A model generated the notes under the pieces. The model was not told where the DNA came from, made no database searches, and worked only from the letters and a program-made list of their open reading frames with translations. A stretch of 23,853 bases of DNA from JAVBNH01 sp031551635 (lineage in GTDB: Bacteria; Bacillota; Clostridia; Oscillospirales; Acutalibacteraceae): assembly GCA_031551635.1 (NCBI GenBank), contig JAVBNH010000029.1, forward strand, positions 1 through 23,853, read 5' to 3'. A program made the translations under genes and the position numbers. Of this stretch, positions 14,978 through 21,953 are shown piece after piece. Numbering within the stretch: the first letter of the stretch is position 1; every line of letters begins with the position of its first letter.

Positions 14978-17112
14978 ATTACTGGGTATTAAAAGCGCCT
15001 TCGACAAAGGCGGAAATAGCTATCGAGGGCGGCAAAATCAATCTCTCAAACGAGTATATCAGCAGAGCTGTTGATTTCTCGTCTGCTACATTATCCTTTT
15101 ATAATAGAATTACAGAAACCGAATTCATTGAAAACAGCGACCGCCGCGCAGTGATTGTTATCGACGGCTGTGAAATTATTCCCGGACAAAATATAAGCTT
15201 TGTTCGCACCGAGCTTTGCGAGGTATGCAAAAGGCTGGATTTTACCAATAAAAGCTATACAACTCAGCCTGTTTCTTATCCTCCGGCGGGGAAGGCTGTG
15301 AAGCTTTATTATGAAAACGACAGAATTGATATGGTTGTTCGTTATGAAATTTACGACCTGATGCCGGTTATTGCGAAAAATGTTACTGTGCGCAATAAAA
15401 GCGGTGGGGAAATCTGCGTTAATAAATATGAGCTTGACGCGCTTTCTCTGCGGCGCGGTGTTTCACCCATGATTTACGGCGAGACGAATTACGCGGGCGG
15501 CTGCGGGCTTGGTAATAACCGCGTCGCCTCTGTTCATCAGGACGAGGCGGGCTTTACCCTCGCCTTTGATGTCGGACCGGACGCGGTGCTTCAAAGCGGC
15601 GAGGTTTTTGAGGGTATCTGGGGCTATGAGCTTCTTCATATGGCAGGGGGCTACGAGGGGAAAATGATTGAGGTCAAGCAGATGTACCGTCAATTGTTCC
15701 CGTGGGTGTTGCATTCCCCTCTGATTTTCCACACCCTCACCGACGACCCGGACTGTATCAGAGAAGCCGTTGACCACCTGAAACAAGTCGGCTTTGATAT
15801 GCTTATCCAGTCCTTCGGCAGCGCGGTCAATGCCGAATCGGACGACGAGGAATACCTTGAAGAGCATAGGGAAGCTTACGCCTATGCCCGCGAAAACGGT
15901 ATAGACATCGGAGCGTATACCCTGGCTATTGTTCAGGACTACCGCGAGGTCAAGGGCGACGAGTGTAATGTCTTTGCCGACCCGAAAACGAGAATCATGC
16001 GCTGTCTCGCATGCGAATGGTCAGAGAAATACTGGCAGAGCATATTTAATTTTTATGATAAAACCGGAGCGAACGCCATAGAAATTGACGGCCCTTATCA
16101 CTTCTATCAGTGCGAGGGAAGTCATACACACATGCATAGAGGCTTGAGTGACAGCCGTTACTGGCAATGGAGGCTCTCGACTGTCGAGGTCATGCGCAAA
16201 TTCAAAGAGCGCGATGTCTATATAAACGCGCCGGACTGGCTTTATCTCAGCGGTGTGAATAAGTGCGGCATTGGCTACGAGGAGGTTGCGTTTTCGCAGC
16301 CGCGGCAGGAGCAGCTTATTTCCTCAAGGATATATAACTATAAAGGTACCTTTAACAAAATCCCCTCCATGGGCTGGAGCTTTTTGCCCATTGAGGTTTA
16401 TCACGGCGGCGGGGAAGCCGCGTCCTTCGCGCCGCTTGAGGAAAACCTAGCGGACTATGAATGGTCTGTTTTTCAGCATATTATGAGCGGAGTTCTGCCC
16501 TGCTTCAGGGGGAAATATCTCTTTGAGGGCAAAAAAAGCAAAGCAATGCTCAAAAAATGGGTTTCTTTTTACAAGTGCTATATGCATATTTTAAACGGAA
16601 TTACCGTGCATTTTCTGCCGCCTGTAATGGACGAAAATAATCCGCAGAGGACGACAGGGCTTGACGCTATACTCAATGTTATACCCCATGGGAAGGAAAG
16701 AGGAATCCTCGCCGTATTCAATCAGACCGACCGCGAAATCAGAGAAACAATCACGGTCCCGCTTTTTTACAGCGGGCTTTCCTCATGCGAATATATTCCT
16801 ACAGCGAAAAAAGGCACGGGCATAACCGAGGTGAAAAATCCGAATTACGGCGACTATCCCCCGCCTTATCCTGTTTCAAATGACGAAAATGCTTTTACCG
16901 CCGAAAAAGTGACGGGTTATGGCACGGCTCAGGTGATAAGAGAAACCGGTGTTCTTGAATATGCTGCTGTAAAAACGGACAGAAAAATAATATTTTCAAA
17001 GGAAGCACACAGCGAGGAGATACTGGACATTGACTCAAACGCCGACGCGAGACTGACATTGACGCTCCCGCCGATGAGCTACACATGGTATTTAATATAT
17101 GAATACTCTTGA
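14974..17112 (+). CDS. Putative TIM-barrel glycoside hydrolase (alpha-galactosidase-like), unassigned specificity
   Basis: A 712-residue protein without a signal peptide. Its layout resembles clan GH-D-type enzymes: an N-terminal beta-sandwich (about 1-245), a central barrel (about 250-560) and a C-terminal beta domain ending in LPPMSYTWYLI. Candidate catalytic acids are Asp372 in AIEIDGPYHFYQ, at the end of a predicted beta-strand, and Asp421 in INAPDWLYLSG. The segment with SGVNKCGIGYEE (426-437) and the later PSMGWSF and VYHGGG motifs resemble a family often labelled putative alpha-galactosidase in Bacteroidota and Planctomycetota; I recall this from family knowledge and could not search. 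A galactosidase would fit galactomannan side-chain removal, but the substrate is unproven. Its ATG overlaps the esterase stop by four bases. It is the last gene of the symporter operon, because a new promoter begins at its stop codon. Confidence 0.7.
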   Translation: MNYWVLKAPSTKAEIAIEGGKINLSNEYISRAVDFSSATLSFYNRITETEFIENSDRRAVIVIDGCEIIPGQNISFVRTELCEVCKRLDFTNKSYTTQPVSYPPAGKAVKLYYENDRIDMVVRYEIYDLMPVIAKNVTVRNKSGGEICVNKYELDALSLRRGVSPMIYGETNYAGGCGLGNNRVASVHQDEAGFTLAFDVGPDAVLQSGEVFEGIWGYELLHMAGGYEGKMIEVKQMYRQLFPWVLHSPLIFHTLTDDPDCIREAVDHLKQVGFDMLIQSFGSAVNAESDDEEYLEEHREAYAYARENGIDIGAYTLAIVQDYREVKGDECNVFADPKTRIMRCLACEWSEKYWQSIFNFYDKTGANAIEIDGPYHFYQCEGSHTHMHRGLSDSRYWQWRLSTVEVMRKFKERDVYINAPDWLYLSGVNKCGIGYEEVAFSQPRQEQLISSRIYNYKGTFNKIPSMGWSFLPIEVYHGGGEAASFAPLEENLADYEWSVFQHIMSGVLPCFRGKYLFEGKKSKAMLKKWVSFYKCYMHILNGITVHFLPPVMDENNPQRTTGLDAILNVIPHGKERGILAVFNQTDREIRETITVPLFYSGLSSCEYIPTAKKGTGITEVKNPNYGDYPPPYPVSNDENAFTAEKVTGYGTAQVIRETGVLEYAAVKTDRKIIFSKEAHSEEILDIDSNADARLTLTLPPMSYTWYLIYEYS

Positions 17113-17137
17113 TTAATGAGCCAATCTGTATTATACT
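17109..17137 (+). promoter_or_regulatory. Promoter for the lipoprotein-kinase-GH26 operon
   Basis: TTGATT (17109-17114) overlaps the TGA stop of the preceding gene. After 17 bases comes TATACT (17132-17137). The predicted leader of about 32 bases ends in AAAGGAG, seven to eight bases before the ATG at 17176. Confidence 0.6.
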
Positions 17138-17175
17138 TTTATTAATGATTAAGTTTTTATAAAGGAGTTATACCA

Positions 17176-18075
17176 ATGAAAAGCGTAAAAAAAATCATCT
17201 CTGTTTTACTCGCCTCAGCAATGCTTCTGTCCCTTGCCGGCTGTAAAAATGACATTGACGGAGAGACGACTGTCGCCGCGACAACCGTGAGTCAGACCAC
17301 CACAGCGCCCGGCGCGACAACACTTCCCGACACCACCGCACCCTCAGGCACCACTACAGCGAATACCACAGCCCAGACTACGGCTTCTACAGCCACAACC
17401 GCCGCACAGACAACAACAGCCGCTCCCGCGGGGAATCTCCCGACGGAAAAAGCGGCAATACTCGCAGCCTACAACAAAGCCGCCAACGACACAAAGTCTT
17501 ATACCGGCGACATAACCGTTAAAAAGGTTGACGGAACCACCTCCTCAATCAGGACTATCTCATTCGCGCCCGCTAAAGCCGTCGCCGACCCTATTTTGCC
17601 GAACGACTACCCGAGAGAGAAAACAGCTTCCTTCTTAAACGGAACGGACAAGGCTAATTCCGCCGACACCCTGGCGAAATTTCTGCCTCCCGATAAGCAG
17701 ACCTATCTGAGCAATCTGACTATAGAGGGCGTTAAGGAAGCCACCTGCGAAAAAGAAGGCAACGGCATGAAGATTGTCATAAAAATAGTTGAGGAAAAGG
17801 GTAACGAGCTCAACTACAAGGCTCCTCACCACGGCGCGTGTATGGACACGGTCAACATTACAGCTGAAAGCATACAGCCCTTCACCCTCAATAATGCCAA
17901 TGTAACATATCCCGGCGGAACGCTTACTGCGTCAATCAATGACAAAGGTTACCTCACAAAGCTAGACATTCAGGAGCCGGTTGAGATTTCCGGAACTTTT
18001 ACCTGGACTTTAGTTAAGCTTGACGCGGTGATTGATGCGCGCTGGCAGCAGCAGTTTGAATTTACCTACGCCTGA
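17176..18075 (+). CDS. Thr-rich lipoprotein of unknown function
   Basis: Predicted surface lipoprotein, 299 residues. Signal peptide MKSVKK, hydrophobic core and lipobox SLAGC (Cys23). Residues about 30-88 are a low-complexity linker rich in Thr, Ala and Pro (repeated TTT/TTA/TTAP words), as used to carry domains across the Gram-positive cell wall. The remaining 210 residues form a soluble domain of unknown type, with alternating hydrophobic strands (for example MKIVIKIVEEK near 195). I recognise no catalytic motif. It has its own promoter and a good AAAGGAG site. The APH-fold kinase gene starts 8 bases after its stop and the GH26 gene follows, so the three are probably co-transcribed. A role in surface glycan binding is possible from context only. 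Confidence 0.85.
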   Translation: MKSVKKIISVLLASAMLLSLAGCKNDIDGETTVAATTVSQTTTAPGATTLPDTTAPSGTTTANTTAQTTASTATTAAQTTTAAPAGNLPTEKAAILAAYNKAANDTKSYTGDITVKKVDGTTSSIRTISFAPAKAVADPILPNDYPREKTASFLNGTDKANSADTLAKFLPPDKQTYLSNLTIEGVKEATCEKEGNGMKIVIKIVEEKGNELNYKAPHHGACMDTVNITAESIQPFTLNNANVTYPGGTLTASINDKGYLTKLDIQEPVEISGTFTWTLVKLDAVIDARWQQQFEFTYA

Positions 18076-18083
18076 GAACGAGT

Positions 18084-19127
18084 ATGAGAAGTAAAAGCAA
18101 ACACCGGCTGACCGATTTCGAGGTAAAGGAGTTAGTCAGGATAAATTTCGGCGAGGACGCGGAGGTATTAGCCGTTACCGAGCTTACAGGCGGTATGTAT
18201 AACGCGGCTTATATTATCAATCTTTCGCCCTCTTGCGCCGCCGAGCCAAAAAATATGGTGCTTAAAGTCGCTCCGAAAGCCGGAGCGAGGGTTCTCACAT
18301 ATGAGAAGGATATAATGCGCGCGGAGGTTCAGCTTTGCAGCATCTACGCGCGCAGCGGTATCCCTGTGCCGAGGGTGATACACTCTGACTTCACGCACAA
18401 GCACTGCGAAAGCGATTATTTCTTCATGGAGAAGCTGAGCGGCAGAACCTATTTTGATATGAAAAAGCTGCTTGCGCCATCGGTTATTGATTCCCTGAAG
18501 GAAGAAATCGGCGCTTATATGGCGAAAATGCACACTATCAAGGGTAACTATTTCGGCTATATAAAGTCTGATGAGAGCTTCCATCATGAGTGGTGGGCTG
18601 ATGCATTTGAAGCCTTCATAAACGATATTATTCGTGACGGCAAGGAAGCGGGCGTACGCCTGCCCTACAGGCGTGTATTGAAAACCTTTGAGCCGAACTG
18701 GAAGCACCTCGCGGAGGTTCACAGCCCTGTTCTCGTGAATTTCGACATTTGGGAAAAAAATATTTTTGTCGCGGAAAAAGACGGAAAATACGAAATTGAG
18801 GCCTTCATTGACCATGAACGGGCGTTTTTTGGCGACCCGCTTGCGGAGTTTGTCGCGAGTCCAACTTTTCTCAAGCAGGATATTACAAAGGAAACCGCTC
18901 TGCTGAAGGGCTATGAGAGTGTCACGGGTAAAAAATTTATACTCAATAACCGCGACAGAATCAGGATTCTCATGTACCGTGTCTACCTCGACCTCATCAT
19001 GGCAGTCGAGACGGCTTTCAGATATAATGGCGCGACAAGGCTCTCTCTATCGCTTTTTGCCCGCTTTATGCTCGAAAAGCATCTTTCTGAACTGTCGGAT
19101 ATCAAGACAATTTACGATAAAGATTAA
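18084..19127 (+). CDS. APH/choline-kinase-fold phosphotransferase
   Basis: Cytosolic small-molecule kinase of the aminoglycoside-phosphotransferase (APH) superfamily, 347 residues. Visible kinase elements: nucleotide loop ELTGGMYNAAY (33-43), ATP-binding Lys61 in VLKVAPK, partner Glu81, hinge MEKLSG (115-120), catalytic loop VNFDIWEKN with Asp221 and Asn226, and metal Asp243 in IDHERAFFGDP. The usual HxD of the family reads Asn-Phe-Asp here (Asn219 in place of His), and the usual IDWE reads IDHE. The catalytic Asp is kept, so activity is expected. Family members phosphorylate aminoglycosides, choline, homoserine, fructosamines, sugars and macrolides; the substrate cannot be told from sequence. 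Lying between a surface lipoprotein and a mannanase, a sugar or amino-sugar substrate is plausible, and antibiotic resistance is not indicated. The ribosome site is weak (GAGAACGAG), suggesting coupling to the upstream gene. Confidence 0.85.
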   Translation: MRSKSKHRLTDFEVKELVRINFGEDAEVLAVTELTGGMYNAAYIINLSPSCAAEPKNMVLKVAPKAGARVLTYEKDIMRAEVQLCSIYARSGIPVPRVIHSDFTHKHCESDYFFMEKLSGRTYFDMKKLLAPSVIDSLKEEIGAYMAKMHTIKGNYFGYIKSDESFHHEWWADAFEAFINDIIRDGKEAGVRLPYRRVLKTFEPNWKHLAEVHSPVLVNFDIWEKNIFVAEKDGKYEIEAFIDHERAFFGDPLAEFVASPTFLKQDITKETALLKGYESVTGKKFILNNRDRIRILMYRVYLDLIMAVETAFRYNGATRLSLSLFARFMLEKHLSELSDIKTIYDKD

Positions 19128-19144
19128 ATAAACGGAGGCAATTC

Positions 19145-20335
19145 ATGGAAAAACTCATCTCAATCATTGAAAGCATCATCATCTTCATCACCTTCCCCTT
19201 CTTTTCGCTTCTCTCGACGGGTATGGTGACCACAAGTGTGCTCAAAAATATTGATTCATCATTTTATGAAAACCCTGTTACCGAGCCTGTAAACGAGAAT
19301 GCTATTCCCGAGGTTCGGGAGCTTATGGAATACCTTGGCAGTATTTATGGCAAAAAAATACTCTCAGGGCAGTATATTGACTCCTATCAGGATTATTCAA
19401 GCGAAAAGTTCCTTGGCGACAACGGCGAGATAACCGCATTGAAGTCAAATGAGCTTGTCGCGCTTGGCAGCGTTATCGGTGATAAGCTTCCGGCTGTTAT
19501 CGGGCTTGATTTTACCGGCTGCGAATTTCCACAGTATTGGCATGACTATGTGACACAGCAGGCAATCGACTGGAACGAGCGCGGCGGAATCGTGACCTTC
19601 TGCTGGCACTGGCTGGTTGCGAAGGATGTAAATATACCCATTACTGACGACAACAGATGGGACGCGACAATGTACGCGGAGGACACAAATTTTGTGCTGT
19701 CGGATGCGCTTAAAAATAAAAGCGGAGCCATGTATCAAAAGCTGCTCGCTGATATAGATGCGGTCGCGGCTCAGCTCCAAATTCTTGAGGATGAAGGCGT
19801 ACCGGTGCTGTGGAGACCGCTTCATGAGGCGGGCGGCGAATGGTTCTGGTGGGGCGCGAGCGGCAAGGACGCGTATAAGGAGCTTTATAATCTTCTTTAT
19901 GAGCGCCTGACAGAATATCACGGACTTGACAACCTTATTTGGGTTTTCAACGCTCAGAAGGCTGACTGGTATGTCGGCGACGACAAATGCGACATTATTG
20001 CCGATGACCCCTACACCCCGAACGACATTAAATGGCTCTATCCAATTGACCCCGCGCGCTCGAGCCGTTTCAAGTATCACGCACAGTTCGCTGACAATAA
20101 GATGATTATGATGTCTGAAAATTCCGTTCTGCCCGACATTGACAAGGCTTTTAAAAATAACACTGTCTGGCTCGGCTTCGCGACATGGATGAGAAACATG
20201 GTGGTTCAGGCTGACCCGAATGACCAGCCCTACGGCGTGACGAATATTTACAGCGAGGAATACAACTCAAAGGCGGCTCTGCAAAAGGTTTATAACGACT
20301 CGAGAGTTATCAAGCTCGCGGATTTAGCATTCTAG
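19145..20335 (+). CDS. GH26 family beta-mannanase, membrane-anchored or secreted
   Basis: Glycoside hydrolase family 26, 396 residues, probably an endo-beta-1,4-mannanase or related beta-mannan-cleaving enzyme (retaining mechanism). The N-terminus has a strongly hydrophobic segment (about 4-27) after MEK, a signal peptide or anchor, placing the catalytic domain outside the cell. Signature elements: GKKILSGQY (69-77), PAVIGLDFTG (116-125), VTFCWHWL (150-157), VLWRPLHEAGGEWFWWG (221-237) with acid/base Glu228, LIWVFNAQ (264-271) and MIMMSENSV (320-328) with nucleophile Glu325. No carbohydrate-binding module is attached. An excellent GGAGG site lies 7 bases upstream. It is the last gene of the lipoprotein-kinase operon. 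Its TAG stop (20333-20335) merges with heptad array D, and a hairpin terminator follows. Other GH26 activities (exo-mannobiohydrolase, mixed-linkage glucanase) cannot be excluded. Confidence 0.92.
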   Translation: MEKLISIIESIIIFITFPFFSLLSTGMVTTSVLKNIDSSFYENPVTEPVNENAIPEVRELMEYLGSIYGKKILSGQYIDSYQDYSSEKFLGDNGEITALKSNELVALGSVIGDKLPAVIGLDFTGCEFPQYWHDYVTQQAIDWNERGGIVTFCWHWLVAKDVNIPITDDNRWDATMYAEDTNFVLSDALKNKSGAMYQKLLADIDAVAAQLQILEDEGVPVLWRPLHEAGGEWFWWGASGKDAYKELYNLLYERLTEYHGLDNLIWVFNAQKADWYVGDDKCDIIADDPYTPNDIKWLYPIDPARSSRFKYHAQFADNKMIMMSENSVLPDIDKAFKNNTVWLGFATWMRNMVVQADPNDQPYGVTNIYSEEYNSKAALQKVYNDSRVIKLADLAF

Positions 20336-20421
20336 ACGCTAGATGCTGGATTCTAGACGCTGGATGCTATAGGGTTTAGGAGACAGGGTATAGGGCTGTC
20401 GGATAAGGCTTCACCTTATAA
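20335..20421 (+). repeat. Heptad array D joined to second heptad family and hairpin (copy 2)
   Basis: Five units GACGCTA, GATGCTG, GATTCTA, GACGCTG and GATGCTA (20335-20369) follow the GH26 stop codon. After one extra base, four AGGGTTT/AGGAGAC-type heptads (20371-20398) continue. They are followed by a small hairpin, ATAAGG-CTTCA-CCTTAT (20403-20419). The second half corresponds to the element at 7651-7713 on the opposite strand. The hairpin segment 20405-20421 differs from it at one of 17 bases. Confidence 0.8.
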
Positions 20422-20423
20422 TC

Positions 20424-20464
20424 AAATCCCCATTTGAAACTGTTGGTTTCAATGGGGATTTTGG
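20424..20464 (+). terminator. Hairpin terminator after the GH26 operon
   Basis: AAATCCCCATTTGAAAC (20424-20440) pairs with GTTTCAATGGGGATTT (20446-20461) around TGTTG, with one bulged T. The T-run after it is short (TTTT then GGG). It lies after the last gene of the operon, before the next promoter. Confidence 0.65.
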
Positions 20465-20472
20465 GCTTGCTT

Positions 20473-20502
20473 TTGTAGTAATGTATCATTTTTCGTTATA
20501 AT
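20473..20502 (+). promoter_or_regulatory. Promoter for the DUF362 gene
   Basis: Perfect -10 TATAAT (20497-20502) with a weak -35 TTGTAG (20473-20478) 18 bases upstream. The leader of about 45 bases ends in AGAGGAGGAA. Confidence 0.6.
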
Positions 20503-20552
20503 TAAAATATATTCAGGTAATAATGGAATTATAAGCAGAGGAGGAAATGAAT

Positions 20553-21953
20553 ATGACGACAGTGTATGTTGAGCACCTTAAAGCTGTGCATCAAAAGGAG
20601 CCGATGACAAAATTTCTGCCGCTTTCGCGGGGGCAATGCGATGAAATAAATTCTATTGTGAAAAATATATTCGATAAAGCCGGCGGAAAAAGCCTTCTTA
20701 AGTCAAGCAAAGATGTTTATCTCAAGCCGAATGCCGTTGACGCTCAGCCCTATTGTTACACCCGTCCCGAGTTTGTTGAGGCGGTTATTAATTATTGGAA
20801 AAATAACGGCGCGAACAGGATTTTTCTTTTTGAAAACTGCACCCAGAGTAATTTTACACGGATGGTTTTTGAAATAAACGGCTATAAGGCTGTTTGCAAA
20901 AGAACCGGAGCGATTCCTGTGTATCTCGATGAGGATAAGACTCAGACCTTGAAATTTATAGGTAAATCTTCTTCAAAAAAAGAAGAGGACGGCTATGACG
21001 GTACAGAGTTTGAGATGCCGAAATTTATTATAAAAAATCTCATTTCCGAAAAGGATGCAAACCTTTATATCAGTCTGCCAAAGCTGAAAACTCATTCTAT
21101 GGCAGGCGTTACCCTCGGTGTCAAAAACCAGTGGGGTTTTCCCGCACATGTCTCGAGGGGTGCTGACCATAATTTTAATCTGCCATATAAGCTTGTCGAT
21201 GTTCTTCAGTATATCCGCCCTGATTTTACAATGATTGAGGGTATTGAAGCCACAATAAACGGTCATTATCCCGTTACGGCTTTTGCCTGCGAGACTGTTA
21301 TGCCCTTTGGAGTAATTCTTGGAGGTAAAAATGTCGTTGCGACAGATATTGTAGGCGCGAAGCTTTTCGGGATGAATCTCGATGAAGTGACACATTTACG
21401 CCTGGCGGTCGAAAAAAATCTTTCGGACGGTGTTGAAAGCCTTAAAGACATTGTTATTGACGGCGATATTTCTGCTTATAACAAAAAATACGATTGGGAT
21501 ATTCCGCAGATATTTCCCGACGACATTAAAATTATTAAGGGCAAAACGCGTTGCTGCAAGGAAGGCTGCCAGAATAATCCGCTTATGCTGCTTCAGGCAC
21601 TCGCCTATGATTTCGGCGGCAGGGGCGGCTTTCAGGTCGTTATGGGTAAGGGGCACGACATGAGAGAGATTAATTCACTTGAGGGTCCTGTTTTTCTCAG
21701 CGGTCACTGTGCTATAGATGAGGTTTACGGCTCACTCGAGGCAAGACTTGGAAAAAACATGGTCTATTGCAGCGGAAAATGCAATGACCTCGCCTCAAGC
21801 GCCACGGCTCTTTTCCATCTGATGAAGGTCAGCCCGATAAAATTTCTTCGCACAAACCCTATTTTGAGCGCGAAATGTTTTATGGAAGCAAAATTAAACG
21901 GCTCAAGCGCCATGACGCCTTCGCCGTTATGCTCAATGATTAAGCTAAGATGA
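20553..21953 (+). CDS. DUF362 domain protein
   Basis: DUF362 family protein, 466 residues, no signal peptide; the biochemical function of the family is not established. Characteristic elements: YLKPNAVDAQP (56-66), SLPKLKTHSMAGVTLGVKNQ (174-193), EGIEATINGHYP (229-240) and VATDIVGAKLFGMN (262-275). The last third has clustered cysteines: CC-x3-C (334-339), SGHC (386) and C-x3-C (406, 410). They could hold a metal or Fe-S centre, although no ferredoxin-type CxxCxxC is present. I chose ATG 20553, which is eight bases from the AGGAGG site; an ATG at 20547 is only two bases from it. The gene has its own promoter. It converges with the minus-strand gene at 21945 with a 9-base overlap, and its terminator lies inside that gene. 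Confidence 0.85.
   Translation: MTTVYVEHLKAVHQKEPMTKFLPLSRGQCDEINSIVKNIFDKAGGKSLLKSSKDVYLKPNAVDAQPYCYTRPEFVEAVINYWKNNGANRIFLFENCTQSNFTRMVFEINGYKAVCKRTGAIPVYLDEDKTQTLKFIGKSSSKKEEDGYDGTEFEMPKFIIKNLISEKDANLYISLPKLKTHSMAGVTLGVKNQWGFPAHVSRGADHNFNLPYKLVDVLQYIRPDFTMIEGIEATINGHYPVTAFACETVMPFGVILGGKNVVATDIVGAKLFGMNLDEVTHLRLAVEKNLSDGVESLKDIVIDGDISAYNKKYDWDIPQIFPDDIKIIKGKTRCCKEGCQNNPLMLLQALAYDFGGRGGFQVVMGKGHDMREINSLEGPVFLSGHCAIDEVYGSLEARLGKNMVYCSGKCNDLASSATALFHLMKVSPIKFLRTNPILSAKCFMEAKLNGSSAMTPSPLCSMIKLR

Noticed and set aside
18168..18815. 215-codon minus-strand open frame
   Set aside because: It lies fully inside the APH-fold kinase gene, has no recognisable domain, and the plus-strand protein has clear kinase motifs.
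18084..19127. Aminoglycoside resistance gene
   Set aside because: The APH fold alone does not show this. The context is a glycan operon and the catalytic loop is atypical.
19445..20080. 211-codon minus-strand open frame
   Set aside because: It is antisense to the GH26 catalytic domain and shows no family features.
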